Notes: generated by a model not told the origin, from the letters alone. Positions 1 through 6,787 are shown, numbered from the stretch's first letter. The stretch: DNA of 20,060 bases from an uncultured Helicobacteraceae bacterium (GCA_934728205.1 CAKVEH010000007.1:1-20060), one strand, 5' to 3'. Translations and numbers: made by a program.

Positions 1-143
1 GTGCGACATTTGCAATCAATAATTTGCTAGATACAAACTTTTGGGACCCGATTATATTTAATAGCAACAAAAGCTACACAAATCAATATCAGCGAATCCT
101 GCCTAGCCGAAACTATTGGATTACGCTTAAATATGATTTTTAG
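1..143 (+). CDS. 3' end of a TonB-dependent receptor-like outer membrane protein (partial)
   Basis: The frame beginning at base 3 is open from the window edge to TAG at 141-143 and gives 46 residues. It contains an NNLLDTNFW segment, a PSRNYWITL segment and a final KYDF. A 'NLxD' element, then an aromatic 'GR-x-Y/F-W' strand and a terminal phenylalanine is the usual end of a TonB-dependent receptor beta-barrel, where the last residue is part of the Bam recognition signal. The substrate (iron, haem, nickel or other) cannot be told from the last strands. Another outer-membrane beta-barrel family is possible. The 5' part lies outside the window. Confidence 0.65.
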   Translation, partial: ATFAINNLLDTNFWDPIIFNSNKSYTNQYQRILPSRNYWITLKYDF

Positions 144-170
144 ATTCTCGTTTTGCCTTAAGAATCATAG

Positions 171-1406
171 CTAGATAATCTCGTTAAACTCATAACCCTC
201 GTTTTTGAGGTTTGTGAGTATATCTTGCTTGTGCTCTAAACCTTTGATTTCTAATCCCATACTGATGAGCACATCGCCGTATTCTAAGTTGCTTGGTGTC
301 CTATCATAAGTGATTTGCACGATATTTGCGCCAGAGTGAGAGAGTATATCGCTTAATTTTTGCATAGAGCCGGGCTTATCGATGAGCACCACTTCGATTT
401 TCATCTTGCGGTGGGATTTAAACAAGCCTTTTTCAATTATCATATTAAGCATTGTTACATCGATATTCCCCCCGCTTAGCACCGCACCCACACGCATAGT
501 AGAATCAAGCGGGATTTTTTTGTGCATTATTGCTGCTACGCTTGCCGCACCCGCTCCCTCGACTACGAGCTTTTGATTCTCTAATAAAAACAAAATCGCG
601 CTAGCAATCTCCTCTTCATCAACCTCCACAATATCACTCACCCCTTGCAATATACACTCAAAGACTTCCTTATCCACATCGCGCACAGCGATACCATCTG
701 CGATAGTGCGCACAGATTTGGCGTTTTGAATCTGCTTTTGCAAAAAGCTCTTTGTCATTGCGTTTGCGCCCTTTGATTGCACGCCGATGATTTTTGTTTT
801 TGGGCTAAGTGTTTTATACACGCTCGCAATGCCACTTACCAAGCCCCCGCCACCAATAGGCACAAAAACGCAATCAAGCTCTTGCTCTTCAATCATTTCA
901 AGAGCGATAGTCCCTTGCCCCGCGATGACATCGCTATCTGCGAATGGGTGGATAAAGTGCAGATTCTGTTTTTTTGCGATTTGGAGGGCTTGCTCGTATG
1001 CTTCATCATAATTATTTCCCGCAAGCACGACTTCAGCACCCATAGCCTTTGTCCCGCTTACTTTGAGTAAGGGCGTGGCTTCGGGCATTACGATTACAGA
1101 GCGCACGCCAAAATGCTGTGCACTGTATGCTACGCCTTGTGCGTGGTTACCCGCAGATGCGCAAATAACACCTTGTTGCAAAATATTTGTGCCATTGCGC
1201 TCATCTGCGTTTTTAAGGCTGGCGAGTTTGTTAAACGCACCGCGAATCTTAAACGCCCCTGTGAGCTGGAGATTCTCTTTTTTTAAGAAGACTTGTGTAT
1301 TTGTAAGTTTGCTTAGTCGTGGTGCAAAGGCAAGTGGGTTGTATGTGATAACGCCTTGTAGCCTTTGCTTTGCTTGTCGTATCATTTCAATATCAAGGAG
1401 ATTCAT
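171..1406 (-). CDS. ilvA: Threonine ammonia-lyase (threonine dehydratase) with C-terminal ACT domain
   Basis: This PLP enzyme deaminates L-threonine to 2-oxobutanoate, the first step towards isoleucine, in the cytosol. The 411-residue product shows the fold-type II signature: Lys53 in the GAFKIRGA motif should carry PLP, the SAGNHAQG loop lies near residues 84-91, and the phosphate-binding GGGGL lies at 185-189. Residues from about 336 form an ACT-like domain (KIEVVLIDKPGSMQKL), which suggests allosteric control. The single ACT domain and length match the short form rather than the roughly 510-residue E. coli IlvA. A catabolic TdcB-like role cannot be excluded. The start at 1406 follows an AAAGGA site seven bases upstream. 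It stands alone, tail to tail with the partial gene at 1-143. Confidence 0.93.
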   Translation of the reverse strand: MNLLDIEMIRQAKQRLQGVITYNPLAFAPRLSKLTNTQVFLKKENLQLTGAFKIRGAFNKLASLKNADERNGTNILQQGVICASAGNHAQGVAYSAQHFGVRSVIVMPEATPLLKVSGTKAMGAEVVLAGNNYDEAYEQALQIAKKQNLHFIHPFADSDVIAGQGTIALEMIEEQELDCVFVPIGGGGLVSGIASVYKTLSPKTKIIGVQSKGANAMTKSFLQKQIQNAKSVRTIADGIAVRDVDKEVFECILQGVSDIVEVDEEEIASAILFLLENQKLVVEGAGAASVAAIMHKKIPLDSTMRVGAVLSGGNIDVTMLNMIIEKGLFKSHRKMKIEVVLIDKPGSMQKLSDILSHSGANIVQITYDRTPSNLEYGDVLISMGLEIKGLEHKQDILTNLKNEGYEFNEII

Positions 1407-1465
1407 CGCTATCCTTTGTATTGTAAATTTTATTTAAAATATCTAAGGTTTCATTAAGGAGATAA

Positions 1466-1492
1466 GCAACCCCCGCTTAGGCAGGGGATTAC
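1466..1492 (-). terminator. Possible hairpin after rpsU
   Basis: Directly after the rpsU stop codon there is a short GC-rich inverted repeat: CCCC and GC pairing with GC and GGGG around a TTAG loop, with one mismatch. It is one of the few GC-rich hairpins between genes here. Read on the minus strand it is followed by TTGCTTAT rather than a clean T run, so it would be a weak intrinsic terminator. It separates rpsU from ilvA. Confidence 0.35.
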
Positions 1493-1705
1493 TTAGAGTT
1501 TAGATTCATAGCGTCTTAGCATATACAGACGCTTGAGAAGTTTTTTCTTGGCGTTAATGTTTTGCTTTTTACGCAACTCAGTCTTTGGCTCAAAAAATCG
1601 CCTTGCTCTTGCTTCTGTAACGACAAGATTCCTATCGGTTTGCTTTTTGAAGCGTCTATACGCCTCATCGAAACTCTCGCCCTCGCGCACTTTCATACCC
1701 GGCAT
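1493..1705 (-). CDS. rpsU: 30S ribosomal protein S21
   Basis: The 70-residue product is a small, very basic ribosomal protein. It opens [20 protein letters not shown] and continues with the [19 protein letters not shown] segment and a Lys/Arg-rich tail, which is the full S21 pattern. S21 binds the 30S platform near the 3' end of 16S rRNA and takes part in initiation. The ATG at 1705 is chosen over one 14 codons upstream because it gives the family's normal N-terminus and follows an AGAGGGTGAT purine-rich site. A promoter with a good fit lies about 50 bases upstream. The gene appears monocistronic and is not next to dnaG, its neighbour in many other bacteria. Confidence 0.95.
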   Translation of the reverse strand: MPGMKVREGESFDEAYRRFKKQTDRNLVVTEARARRFFEPKTELRKKQNINAKKKLLKRLYMLRRYESKL

Positions 1706-1753
1706 ACTATCACCCTCTTTCTTTTGTAAAATTTTTGCATAAAGCAAAGAGAG

Positions 1754-1781
1754 ATTGTAGCTAAAATCAACTAAAATTCAA
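1754..1781 (-). promoter_or_regulatory. Probable sigma70-type promoter of rpsU
   Basis: On the minus strand TTGAAT (1781 to 1776) and TACAAT (1759 to 1754) are separated by 16 bases. The predicted start near 1747 would leave a leader of about 40 bases before rpsU. The element lies inside an AT-rich tract in which CTAAAAT occurs three times (1761, 1771, 1782), roughly one helical turn apart, and this tract could act as an UP-like element. Confidence 0.5.
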
Positions 1782-1803
1782 CTAAAATTTATGCAATATT
1801 AGA

Positions 1804-1809
1804 TACAAT
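1804..1809 (+). promoter_or_regulatory. Possible -10 element for the tRNA-Arg gene
   Basis: TACAAT stands about 50 bases before the mature tRNA start, which would give a leader of about 45 bases to be removed by RNase P. No convincing -35 is visible, as is common in this group. A second candidate, TAGATT at 1851, would start transcription inside the tRNA and is less likely. Confidence 0.3.
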
Positions 1810-1860
1810 GCGCATTTGGCATTTCTAAAATCTCATCATTTTTAGAACGCTAGATTCTTT

Positions 1861-1937
1861 GTGCTCGTAGCTCAGCTGAATAGAGCAACAGGTTGCGGTC
1901 CTGTAGGCCGGGGGTTTGAATCCCTCCGAGCACGCCA
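1861..1937 (+). tRNA. tRNA-Arg, anticodon GCG
   Basis: The 77-base cloverleaf can be folded by hand. The acceptor stem GTGCTCG (1861-1867) pairs with CGAGCAC (1927-1933). The D stem is GCTC/GAGC, the anticodon stem ACAGG/CCTGT encloses loop TTGCGGT, and the T stem is GGGGG/CCCTC with loop TTTGAAT. The discriminator is G and the CCA end is encoded. The anticodon at 1895-1897 is GCG, reading CGC and, by wobble, CGT arginine codons. Many bacteria instead use an ACG tRNA edited to inosine for this box. Confidence 0.95.
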
Positions 1938-2017
1938 TAAGCTCACTACCATTTTTCCATAAAATACCCACTTATGATTGATTCTATTGTTTGACTTTAG
2001 AGAAATTGCGAAAGTTT

Positions 2018-2026
2018 TGCTAGAAT
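2018..2026 (+). promoter_or_regulatory. Possible extended -10 promoter before the MCE protein gene
   Basis: TGCTAGAAT is an extended -10 (TGn plus TAGAAT). The start point would be near 2033, giving a leader of about 33 bases. A TTGACT at 1991-1996 is too far upstream (24-base spacer) to be a normal -35 partner. Confidence 0.35.
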
Positions 2027-2065
2027 TATGGCTAGAAATGTATATGTATTGTTTTTGGAGGCGTG

Positions 2066-2827
2066 ATGGAACGAAATGTGCGCTATATCAGCATTGGTGT
2101 TGTGTTTTTTGCCATTTTGATAGGGCTTGTGTTTTTTGTGCTGTGGCTTGGGCGGTTTGACTTTAACTCAAGTGCCGACAACACCTATTACATTTATACT
2201 CAAGATGAAGTTTCTAATATCGGCGTAAATACTCCCGTAAAGTTTAAGGGCATAGGCGTTGGTAGGGTGAGCGATGTGCGTTTTGAGGATTATAAAATGG
2301 GGCTAGTGAGAATCTCACTCATTTTAGATGCAGAATTAGAAGTGAGAGAAGATTCTTATCTTAGCGTTGGTTCTGGTGGGCTTGCTGGGGCGAACTATCT
2401 CGCACTTCATCAAGGACAAAGCACCAAGCCTAATACCACCAAAGTGCTAGAGCTCCAAAAAGGCGGGTTTGATGTATTGCTCCAAAAGGTCGAAAATATA
2501 GGCGATAGGACGGCGGATTTGATGACAAACCTCACAAACGAGAACAACTTAAAAAACCTTAATGAAATCCTTGCTAATCTCTCAAAAATCTCTAAAGACA
2601 TTGCCCAAGCTACGCATAGGCTAGATTCTATCACGCATAGGGTGGATAATAACTTCAAAGACGGGCAATACGATTTGCGTGCGATTATTAGCCCCACAAT
2701 GTTGCAGTTAGAGAGCTCGTTGCTTGAAATGGATAATTTCTTCGCCAAAGCTACGCGCCTGGTGGATAAAATTGAGCAGAGCCCCTATGATAGCATTTTT
2801 GGCAAGAGAAAAGAATCAAAGGATTAA
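2066..2827 (+). CDS. MCE/MlaD-family lipid-transport protein, membrane anchored
   Basis: The 253-residue product has one N-terminal membrane segment (about residues 8-30), then an MCE domain at about 39-117 with the typical stretch VNTPVKFKGIGVGRVSDV and a later SGGLAGANYLAL. A long polar helical tail, likely coiled coil, covers about 130-225. MCE proteins of this kind form periplasmic hexamers on an ABC transporter and move phospholipids between inner and outer membranes. ATG 2066 is preferred over the in-frame GTG at 2063 because GGAGG lies four bases before it. The stop is two bases from the lipoprotein start, so the two are co-transcribed. The permease and ATPase genes expected beside it are absent; only a tRNA precedes it. 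Confidence 0.88.
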   Translation: MERNVRYISIGVVFFAILIGLVFFVLWLGRFDFNSSADNTYYIYTQDEVSNIGVNTPVKFKGIGVGRVSDVRFEDYKMGLVRISLILDAELEVREDSYLSVGSGGLAGANYLALHQGQSTKPNTTKVLELQKGGFDVLLQKVENIGDRTADLMTNLTNENNLKNLNEILANLSKISKDIAQATHRLDSITHRVDNNFKDGQYDLRAIISPTMLQLESSLLEMDNFFAKATRLVDKIEQSPYDSIFGKRKESKD

Positions 2828-2829
2828 AA

Positions 2830-3402
2830 ATGAAACACACCCTGCTTGTCTGCCTTTTAGTAGCGTTGTTTAGCTCTTGTAGCACGAAATTGGGTGAATT
2901 ATACCTCTATGACATATCCGCTCAAGCTACCTTAGATACACAAAAAAGCACAAACAAAAAGTCTCAAAAGGTTTATGGAGTGATGTTGAGTGCGGCTCAG
3001 CCCTATGATAGCACGGATATTTTCCGCCTTGATGAATCTACATTGCGAAGCAAGCCACTGCCCAACACACAATGGGCTGCCAAACCAAAAGAAATGCTCT
3101 CAACCACGCTTTCAAGTCTAATGAATGCCAAAGGGCTTAATGCCATTAGACAGCCATTTGGTGGGGCAAAAATCCAAAAGATTCTCAAAATCCACATTGC
3201 AAGATTGCTTATCATTAAGCGAGGAAATGGCAATTTTGCGCATATCGCGCTTGATTGTGAAGTGGTGGATTCCAAAACGCTTGGCGTAGAAAAAAGCCTT
3301 AATATTACCAAAGAAGCACCAATTAGCAACACCAATGAGTTTGCACCCGTTTTCTTACAGCTAAGCTATGGCGTTTTACAAGAAGTGGCTGAGGGTTTAT
3401 AA
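2830..3402 (+). CDS. ABC-type transport auxiliary lipoprotein (PqiC/YmbA-like)
   Basis: The 190-residue product starts with a hydrophobic signal and a lipobox ending at Cys17 (LFSSC), so it is probably lipidated. An LYLYDISAQ strand, a PYDSTDIFRLDES segment and QWAAKPKEMLSTTLSSLMNAKG follow. These match the usual layout of the ABC_trans_aux family, which accompanies MCE proteins (PqiC with PqiB, for example). In C. jejuni, as I recall, an MCE protein is likewise followed by a lipoprotein. It probably forms the outer-membrane side of the lipid-transfer path with the preceding gene. The family call rests on the general pattern and the neighbour. Confidence 0.72.
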   Translation: MKHTLLVCLLVALFSSCSTKLGELYLYDISAQATLDTQKSTNKKSQKVYGVMLSAAQPYDSTDIFRLDESTLRSKPLPNTQWAAKPKEMLSTTLSSLMNAKGLNAIRQPFGGAKIQKILKIHIARLLIIKRGNGNFAHIALDCEVVDSKTLGVEKSLNITKEAPISNTNEFAPVFLQLSYGVLQEVAEGL

Positions 3403-3450
3403 AGATGAGAAATCCCCCAAAGGAATGGGGAGAGGTGAAAGGATTGCACA

Positions 3451-4590
3451 ATGGCAGCTGATGATGAGAAAACGCTCCCAGCCTCCCAACACAAACTAAG
3501 GCGAGCCAAGCAAGAGGGCAATGTCGGCAAAAGCATAGAGTTGGTCGGGTTTTTTGTGATGCTTGTTGGGTTGGCGTTATTGTTTTTTATGCTTCCATAT
3601 TGGGTGGATGGTTGTCGCAATATTTTTGCTTATACCGCCTCGCTTTTTTCTCTGCCTGAGTTTAGCTCCCAAGAGCTCCTTTTGCTAAGCGCAACGCTCG
3701 GATTAGAAATGTTAAAGATGATTTTGCCCATATTTTTGGGACTTGTGGTTATGGGTGTGCTGGCAAATGTCGGGCAGTTTGGATTTTTGCTAAGCACTAA
3801 ACCCATTGAGCCAAAACTCTCTAAAATTAACCCCGTTACGGGGGCGAAGAATCTCTTTTCGCTAAAAAAGGCACTTGATGGCTTTATGATAACACTGAAG
3901 GTGTTTATCGCCTTTATTGTGGGCTTTGTGGTGTTTTTGGGGTTTTTTGGGGATTTGCCAACGGTGTCGCGCTTTAGATTGTATGACCAGATTCTGTGGT
4001 TTCGGGATAAGGCGTTAATCCTCATTGGAATCTTATTAGTGATTTTTGCCGTGATGGCGGTGGCGGACTTTATGATTAAGCGGTTTCAGTATATGAAATC
4101 CTTGCGAATGAGCCCAAAAGAGCTTAAAGATGAAACCAAACAATACGAGGGGAATCCAGAAGTGCGCTCGCGCATTCGCCAAATGCAACAAAAAATCGCA
4201 CGCACTAGAATGATGCAAGAAGTCCCAAAAGCAAGCGTGGTGATTACCAACCCCACGCATTACGCAGTAGCTATCACTTATACCGATGAATATGTGGATA
4301 TGAATCTCCCTCCAAGAGTGGTGGCAAAGGGCATTGATGAGCTTGCGATACGCATTAAAGCCCTAGCCAGAGAATCTGGCGTAAGGATTATCGAGAATCC
4401 TCCGCTAGCGCGCGCATTATATGCAATGGTAGAAATCAATGATTTTGTGCATCCAGATTTATTCCGCGCAGTTTCAGAAGTGCTTAAACAAGTAGCGTGG
4501 CTTAACCACTTGCAAGGCGAGGATACGCTCTATAACACCACGCTTCGAGCCGCTCAAAAAGCCGCTCAAAACACAGAATCTAACGCGTAA
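3451..4590 (+). CDS. flhB: Flagellar type III export gate protein FlhB
   Basis: FlhB sits in the inner membrane at the base of the flagellar export apparatus and switches substrate class from rod/hook to filament. The 379-residue product begins MAADDEKTLPASQHKLRRAK, has four hydrophobic segments (about 32-50, 85-105, 148-168, 186-208), then a cytoplasmic domain with the self-cleavage motif NPTH at 267-270 (cut between Asn267 and Pro268) and the downstream ENPPLARALY segment. All hallmarks are intact. An AAAGGA site at 3438-3443 sets the start. It is 48 bases after the lipoprotein gene, with no terminator between them, so read-through is likely although the functions are unrelated. Confidence 0.97.
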   Translation: MAADDEKTLPASQHKLRRAKQEGNVGKSIELVGFFVMLVGLALLFFMLPYWVDGCRNIFAYTASLFSLPEFSSQELLLLSATLGLEMLKMILPIFLGLVVMGVLANVGQFGFLLSTKPIEPKLSKINPVTGAKNLFSLKKALDGFMITLKVFIAFIVGFVVFLGFFGDLPTVSRFRLYDQILWFRDKALILIGILLVIFAVMAVADFMIKRFQYMKSLRMSPKELKDETKQYEGNPEVRSRIRQMQQKIARTRMMQEVPKASVVITNPTHYAVAITYTDEYVDMNLPPRVVAKGIDELAIRIKALARESGVRIIENPPLARALYAMVEINDFVHPDLFRAVSEVLKQVAWLNHLQGEDTLYNTTLRAAQKAAQNTESNA

Positions 4591-4606
4591 GGTTTATAAA
4601 ATCCTA

Positions 4607-4630
4607 ATTTGTGCGTAAGCAACGCAACAA
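4607..4630. terminator. Possible bidirectional hairpin between flhB and the yceI-like gene
   Basis: TTGTGCGT and ACGCAACAA form an imperfect stem (one bulged A) around AAGC between the convergent stops at 4590 and 4646. Neither side has a strong T run, so this is a weak candidate. No better hairpin was seen in the gap. Confidence 0.25.
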
Positions 4631-4645
4631 AGACGACAAAAAGGC

Positions 4646-5317
4646 TTAATCCACAACTTTTGCTTCAAAGCCGACTTGCACTTCACTCCAAATGAGCCCC
4701 TCAATGGCATCAGAAGTGTTTTTGATGAGGTTTTCTCGCGCCTCATCAAGCTTAAATTCGCTTAAATCAAGCACGCCACTTGCCTTTAAGATTCCATTTT
4801 TGATGGTGTATTGCATTGGGACTTTTTGTGTCTTGCCATTCATTCGCACATTCGCGAGGATTGTTCCCACATTGTTGCCCTCAATGATATTTTTAAGCGT
4901 TACTTTGATTTCTGGCTTTGCCCATTTTTTGATGAAAAACTCTTTAATGTTTTTATCTTGTAGATTCTCACCCACGCTAATGTTGCTTGGGTCAATGGTA
5001 GCTTGAGCGTTATTAAGCGTGCTAGCGATACTCTCATTCTTTTTGCCAAATTTAAACACCACATCGTTAAATGTGCCATTCACAGCGACCTTGTTCTGCG
5101 CTTTATACGCACTAAAATTCACCTTGATGCTTTCTTTGTCGATGCTTTTTGCGCTTATCACGCTCGCACACAATGCTACGCCCAGCAAACTTAACAACTT
5201 TACCCTATGTGAGAGAATCTCTTTTCTTTTCAAAGAGAGATTACCAAAATTAAAAGAAGTTTTTATAAAAGGTAGAAACTTCCTCAATAAAATGCTAATT
5301 GCGTCAAATATATTCAT
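4646..5317 (-). CDS. YceI-family exported protein (lipocalin-like)
   Basis: YceI proteins are small periplasmic eight-stranded barrels that bind polyisoprenoid or fatty amide ligands. The mature part from about residue 57 shows the family rhythm: VNFSAYKAQNKVAVNGTF, ATIDPSNISVG, a KPEIKVTLKNI strand, VRMNGKTQKVPMQYTI and a DLSEFKLDE end. H. pylori HP1286 is, as I recall, a member. ATG 5317 has AAGGA seven bases upstream. That start puts about 37 residues before the hydrophobic core (41-56), which is long for a signal peptide. A TTG at 5233 would give a normal signal of about 28 residues but has no visible ribosome site. It is transcribed away from the glycosyltransferase at 5434. Confidence 0.8.
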   Translation of the reverse strand: MNIFDAISILLRKFLPFIKTSFNFGNLSLKRKEILSHRVKLLSLLGVALCASVISAKSIDKESIKVNFSAYKAQNKVAVNGTFNDVVFKFGKKNESIASTLNNAQATIDPSNISVGENLQDKNIKEFFIKKWAKPEIKVTLKNIIEGNNVGTILANVRMNGKTQKVPMQYTIKNGILKASGVLDLSEFKLDEARENLIKNTSDAIEGLIWSEVQVGFEAKVVD

Positions 5318-5351
5318 AATACAATCCTTTATTTTGAGATTAAAAGGCAAA

Positions 5352-5380
5352 ATTGTAAGGGGAAAAAATTAACAACGCAA
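5352..5380 (-). promoter_or_regulatory. Probable promoter of the yceI-like gene
   Basis: On the minus strand TTGCGT (5380 to 5375) and TACAAT (5357 to 5352) are 17 bases apart. Transcription would start near 5345, leaving a leader of about 28 bases that contains the AAGGA site. It lies back to back with the glycosyltransferase promoter. Confidence 0.5.
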
Positions 5381-5397
5381 GAAATTGGATAAAATTT

Positions 5398-5406
5398 TGC
5401 TAAAAT
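5398..5406 (+). promoter_or_regulatory. Possible extended -10 promoter of the glycosyltransferase
   Basis: TGCTAAAAT is an extended -10 box about 28 bases before the start codon and ahead of the GGAGG at 5424-5428. No clear -35 is present. Confidence 0.4.
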
Positions 5407-5433
5407 TTACTTAAAACTTTTTTGGAGGACAAT

Positions 5434-6330
5434 ATGAGAAAAATAGTTTTTCAGGGCGATGGATTTGGAGATTTTTTTATGTGCTTTAAGGCGTTGTATG
5501 CGCTAAAGCAACTCTATCCAAATGACAAAATTATCGCCTATCACAGAGGAATGCCACTTGATTTTGTTACCAAGTTAGGCTTTATTGATGAGGTGGTAGA
5601 TTCTTCAAAAGTTACGCTAGAGCAACTTAAGCACACTAACCCCGATATTTTTATCGCCACTGCTAGAAGTAGTGAGTTTTTTAAGCAACTCCAAGCACTG
5701 CAATTTAAAAAAGTTATCGCTCAACCGCATTTTATTAGCGTTACACGCTCATATTTCACTACACCTATTCCCTACTTTAAGGGCAAACTTCACTATAGCG
5801 ATATATATTTAAAACTTGTGCGCTCCATAAATCCCAAACATTATGATTCTAACATTGCTACAATTGATTTCTTTAAAGTCAAAGACTTCCTCCCCAAAGA
5901 CACTGCTTTAATTGAGCCATTTTTACAAAGCATACCATTTCCCTATACAAAGATTGTTGGCATCAATGCTTTTTCCAATTACAGCGAACACACAGGGAGC
6001 AATCTTTTTACAAAAGATTGGATTAGAATAGCTTTTGAGCTTGCTAGAGCTTATCCTCAGTTTTTATTTGTGCTACTTAATTTCCAATCAAACCCTATTC
6101 AATTCAATTTCTCTTTGGCTCCGCGCAATCTTAAAATTTTTATCAATAATGCAAGCATTGCTTCATTGGTAAGTGTGTCTTTGGCTTTGGATTACTTTAT
6201 TACCATAGATACGGGGAATCTGCATTTGTGTGATATTTTGCAAATTCCTACCTTGGGATTATCTCGCCCAATCACTGCTTATAGAATGGGGGGGGGAGCT
6301 ACGGTGGAGCGTATGAGAGATTCATCATAG
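5434..6330 (+). CDS. GT9 (heptosyltransferase-like) glycosyltransferase, phase-variable, frame shown is OFF
   Basis: As read, this encodes 298 residues. The N-terminus (RKIVFQGDGFGDFFMCFKAL, then ALKQLYPNDKIIAY) matches the first strand and helix of GT9 ADP-heptose:LPS transferases. The C-terminal half has IDTGNLHLCDILQIPTLGL, the family's nucleotide-sugar site (D-TG-x-x-H). The acceptor is probably LPS or another surface glycan, which is inference. ATG 5434 follows GGAGG by five bases; an upstream TTG in frame lies within that site. A run of nine G at 6288-6296 shifts the frame, so the protein ends in ten unrelated residues. With ten (or seven) G it would continue for 42 codons and end at TAA 6425 as a protein of about 330 residues. 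The gene looks visibly more AT-rich than its neighbours and may be part of a variable surface locus. Confidence 0.85.
   Translation: MRKIVFQGDGFGDFFMCFKALYALKQLYPNDKIIAYHRGMPLDFVTKLGFIDEVVDSSKVTLEQLKHTNPDIFIATARSSEFFKQLQALQFKKVIAQPHFISVTRSYFTTPIPYFKGKLHYSDIYLKLVRSINPKHYDSNIATIDFFKVKDFLPKDTALIEPFLQSIPFPYTKIVGINAFSNYSEHTGSNLFTKDWIRIAFELARAYPQFLFVLLNFQSNPIQFNFSLAPRNLKIFINNASIASLVSVSLALDYFITIDTGNLHLCDILQIPTLGLSRPITAYRMGGGATVERMRDSS
6288..6296 (+). repeat. Homopolymeric G9 tract, contingency-locus switch
   Basis: Nine consecutive G begin with the G of an ATG (Met285) inside the glycosyltransferase gene. Tracts of this kind slip during replication in Helicobacter and Campylobacter and turn surface-glycan genes on and off. 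G9 gives early termination at 6330; G10 or G7 would join the frame that is open to 6425. It is the only G run longer than six noticed in the window. Confidence 0.88.
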
Positions 6331-6425
6331 AGCGCGGATTCCAAAAACACTACCCCAAAGTGGTGCAATCTTTTATCACGCGGGCAAAAGAACAATGTGA
6401 TAAACTTAATAGGGGTTTGTTGTAA
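6297..6425 (+). other. Out-of-frame C-terminal coding segment of the GT9 glycosyltransferase
   Basis: In the frame one base off from the main ORF, 42 codons run from AGC at 6297 to TAA at 6423-6425. They begin SYGGAYERFIIERGF and end in a basic helical tail with KLNRGLL. The segment has no start codon or ribosome site of its own, and its reading makes sense as the direct continuation of the GT9 C-terminal domain. This identifies the G tract as the switch point. It is translated with the rest only after tract-length change or ribosomal slippage. Confidence 0.8.
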
Positions 6426-6488
6426 GATGTATTGTAACGAAAGTATGGGGCAAGATTTTATAAAATTAGGAGGTTAATTGCTTTTAGT

Positions 6489-6516
6489 TAGAGAATCTTT
6501 AAGGTTAGATTCCCTA
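6489..6516. repeat. Inverted repeat built on AGAATCT/AGATTC, possible terminator
   Basis: TAGAGAATCT (6489-6498) pairs with AGATTCCCTA (6507-6516), nine of ten positions, around an eight-base loop. It sits 64 bases after the ON-frame stop of the glycosyltransferase and eight bases beyond the stop of the convergent TRL-like gene. It could therefore end transcription from either side, although no strong T run follows. The rest of 6426-6523 has no gene I can support. Confidence 0.4.
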
Positions 6517-6523
6517 GTAAATG

Positions 6524-6766
6524 CTATTTGCCTTGCACGGTTACCTTGCTGCTGGAGTAAAACCAAATGTTAAAATACTCTCTATCCACACTTTGGATTT
6601 GAGTGATTTTCCCATCTTCTATGGCTTCAGCTATGGTGAATTTGCCAATCTTTATCAACCAAAAGAAACTACGGCAGGAAGCTATTCCTTTTTTGGATTC
6701 AGCTAGTGGCACTTCAGCGTTTGTCGCTTGTAGCGGTGTATATACCGCACAATCTGCCATAGCCAT
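6524..6766 (-). CDS. TRL-like family small protein, probably missing its signal peptide
   Basis: The 80-residue frame resembles the TRL-like family, small exported proteins first named from a tRNA-associated locus of H. pylori. The shared pattern as I remember it is a CAxYTP-like N-terminus, then KKGxA with a nearby Cys (here KKGIASC at 25-31), a hydrophobic turn plus GKFTIAEA (41-48), GKITQIQSVD (52-61) and a final VxVxG strand. Function is unknown. Members normally carry an N-terminal signal. Here the frame is interrupted by TAA at 6788-6790, upstream of which a hydrophobic ORF is found in the same phase. An AAGGAG site nine bases before ATG 6766 could allow translation of this part alone, giving a cytosolic product. 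It may be a nonsense-mutated gene. Confidence 0.6.
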   Translation of the reverse strand: MAMADCAVYTPLQATNAEVPLAESKKGIASCRSFFWLIKIGKFTIAEAIEDGKITQIQSVDREYFNIWFYSSSKVTVQGK

Positions 6767-6787
6767 AACTCCATTCTCCTTAAAAAT

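Noticed and set aside
1978-2160. 60-codon frame starting before the MCE gene
   Set aside because: It overlaps the well-supported MCE gene in another frame and shows no domain; only the promoter and ribosome site matter in this stretch.
3405-3461. 18-codon ORF overlapping the flhB start, as a possible leader peptide
   Set aside because: It has no clear ribosome site of its own, its composition is ordinary, and its overlap with flhB is easily by chance.
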